Assembly: GCA_025355465.1 (NCBI GenBank)
Contig: JANXZO010000024.1
Span: 62,001 to 126,000 of the forward strand
DNA: 64,000 bases
DNA from: Bacteroidales bacterium
GTDB taxonomy: Bacteria > Bacteroidota > Bacteroidia > Bacteroidales > FEN-979
Direction of reading: 5' to 3'
The translations under genes were made by a program, and so were the position numbers. A model generated the notes under the pieces. It ran no database searches. It was not told the origin of the DNA and worked only from the letters and a program-made list of their open reading frames with translations. Shown piece after piece: positions 63,471 through 64,000 of this stretch. Within the stretch, counting starts at the first letter, position 1. Every line of letters begins with the position of its first letter.

Positions 63471-64000
63471 ATGTTCCATCGAGTTATACGCCCTCTTTTT
63501 CTTTCGGCTTTCTTCCTCGCGACCAGGATTACCTCTGCCCAATGTCCTGACACCAAACCAAAAATAACCGGTCCTGATGAGGTGGGAGCCAATGCCTCCA
63601 ACGCGGTATCCTACGTCACACCTCCTGTTCCCGGACATACCTACTCCTGGGTGGTAAAACAATTGCCCGGAAATACGGTTATTGGCACGTCGACAAGTAA
63701 TGTCCTGAGCCAGACCTGGTCAGCCCCTGGTGATTATCTGATCGAGCTTTCCGAAGGGATCTCGGGAAACATCTGCACTCCTGTGGCGGCTGTTCCGATG
63801 AATGTTTCTGTAAAGCCAATGCTTACCGCCTATTTTTATTATGAATTTGATGCTACTCACGGCTGTTTTTACAATGTTGTCACTTTTGTCGGCACCGGTG
63901 AAGGAGTTTATCCTCCGGTAGATCCATCCATTACCTATGAATGGAAGTGGAGGGTATTCAGCCCCCCCGGCGCATGGAGCGCAGTTACCACCGGAAATAC
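63471..64000 (+). CDS. Secreted protein with PKD-like repeats, N-terminal part (cut by window end)
   Basis: The frame from the ATG at 63471 is open to the last base, giving 176 residues of a longer protein. Signal peptide to about 22 (FFLATRITSAQ). Cys23 and the segments TYSWVVKQLPG, YLIELSEG and YEWKWRVFSPP follow PKD/SprB-type Ig-like repeats found in large T9SS-linked surface proteins of Bacteroidota. Full domain content lies outside the window. It follows the T9SS cargo genes. Confidence 0.75.
   Translation, partial: MFHRVIRPLFLSAFFLATRITSAQCPDTKPKITGPDEVGANASNAVSYVTPPVPGHTYSWVVKQLPGNTVIGTSTSNVLSQTWSAPGDYLIELSEGISGNICTPVAAVPMNVSVKPMLTAYFYYEFDATHGCFYNVVTFVGTGEGVYPPVDPSITYEWKWRVFSPPGAWSAVTTGN

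Noticed and set aside
1-64000. tRNA or rRNA genes, phage, transposase or integrase genes
   Set aside because: I looked for T-loop-like GGTTCGA sequences in gaps and for transposase, integrase or phage protein motifs in the translated frames and found none that I could support.

Overview
The window looks like a chromosomal segment of a Bacteroidota bacterium, probably from or near the Bacteroidales/Marinilabiliales side of the phylum. The evidence is: type IX secretion (T9SS) C-terminal sorting domains, a LruC-domain lipoprotein, an S46 dipeptidyl-peptidase, a stand-alone RfaE2, hemD next to a DUF4271 gene, several TAnnTTTG-type -7 promoter elements, and few Shine-Dalgarno sequences. I see no phage, insertion sequence, CRISPR array, rRNA or tRNA. 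Coding density is high and only one gap exceeds 300 bases.

Layout. 1-10.7 kb: the end of a YebC/TACO1-type gene with a terminator; on the minus strand ackA and a response regulator with a HTH; then on the plus strand a GH3-family enzyme, a deoxynucleoside kinase, kdsB, a membrane-anchored HU/SPOR fusion, trmB and an S46 peptidase of DPP11 type; then a minus-strand TIGR01777 epimerase. 10.9-20.5 kb: a tight seven-gene plus-strand run, mutA - receiver - hybrid histidine kinase - TorF-like outer-membrane protein - mutB - M16 protease - O-methyltransferase. Here a signalling and outer-membrane module sits inside the methylmalonyl-CoA mutase locus. 20.5-27.6 kb: housekeeping genes (purE, hpt, adk, obgE, a PAP2 phosphatase, an outer-membrane barrel, type II NADH dehydrogenase, a CbpA-like cochaperone, ppnP, a NimA-like flavoprotein).

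27.6-36.7 kb is mostly minus strand: panC-panD-flippase-rfaE2-radA, then a second TorF-like gene followed by an Amt ammonium transporter, then a NarX/NarL-type two-component pair. 36.7-46.1 kb: an M1 aminopeptidase, an MFS transporter, the LruC lipoprotein (minus), mnmA lacking the usual second catalytic cysteine, an M28 peptidase with a PDZ domain, and a GtrA protein. 46.1-53.0 kb: a nine-gene minus-strand run, panB-rluA-DUF4271-hemD-rnpA-yidD-S41 protease-cdd-chaN, with several overlaps and non-ATG starts. 53.1-64 kb: a lipoprotein, dnaK, two tandem T9SS cargo proteins sharing modules, a secreted protein of unknown function, a small lipoprotein, and the start of a secreted PKD-like protein cut by the window end.

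Functional themes: amino-acid and peptide use (DPP11, M1, M16, M28 and S41 peptidases), propionate/succinate metabolism (mutAB), acetate formation (ackA), pantothenate synthesis split over two loci (panCD and panB), lipopolysaccharide precursors (kdsB, rfaE2), and cell-surface export. The items most worth a second look are the signalling module inside the mut locus and its paralogous TorF copy beside amt; the HU/SPOR fusion; the variant MnmA; the in-frame hemD-stop/rnpA-start junction; a shared 12-mer upstream of three minus-strand genes; and intergenic tracts of tandem 8-mers.
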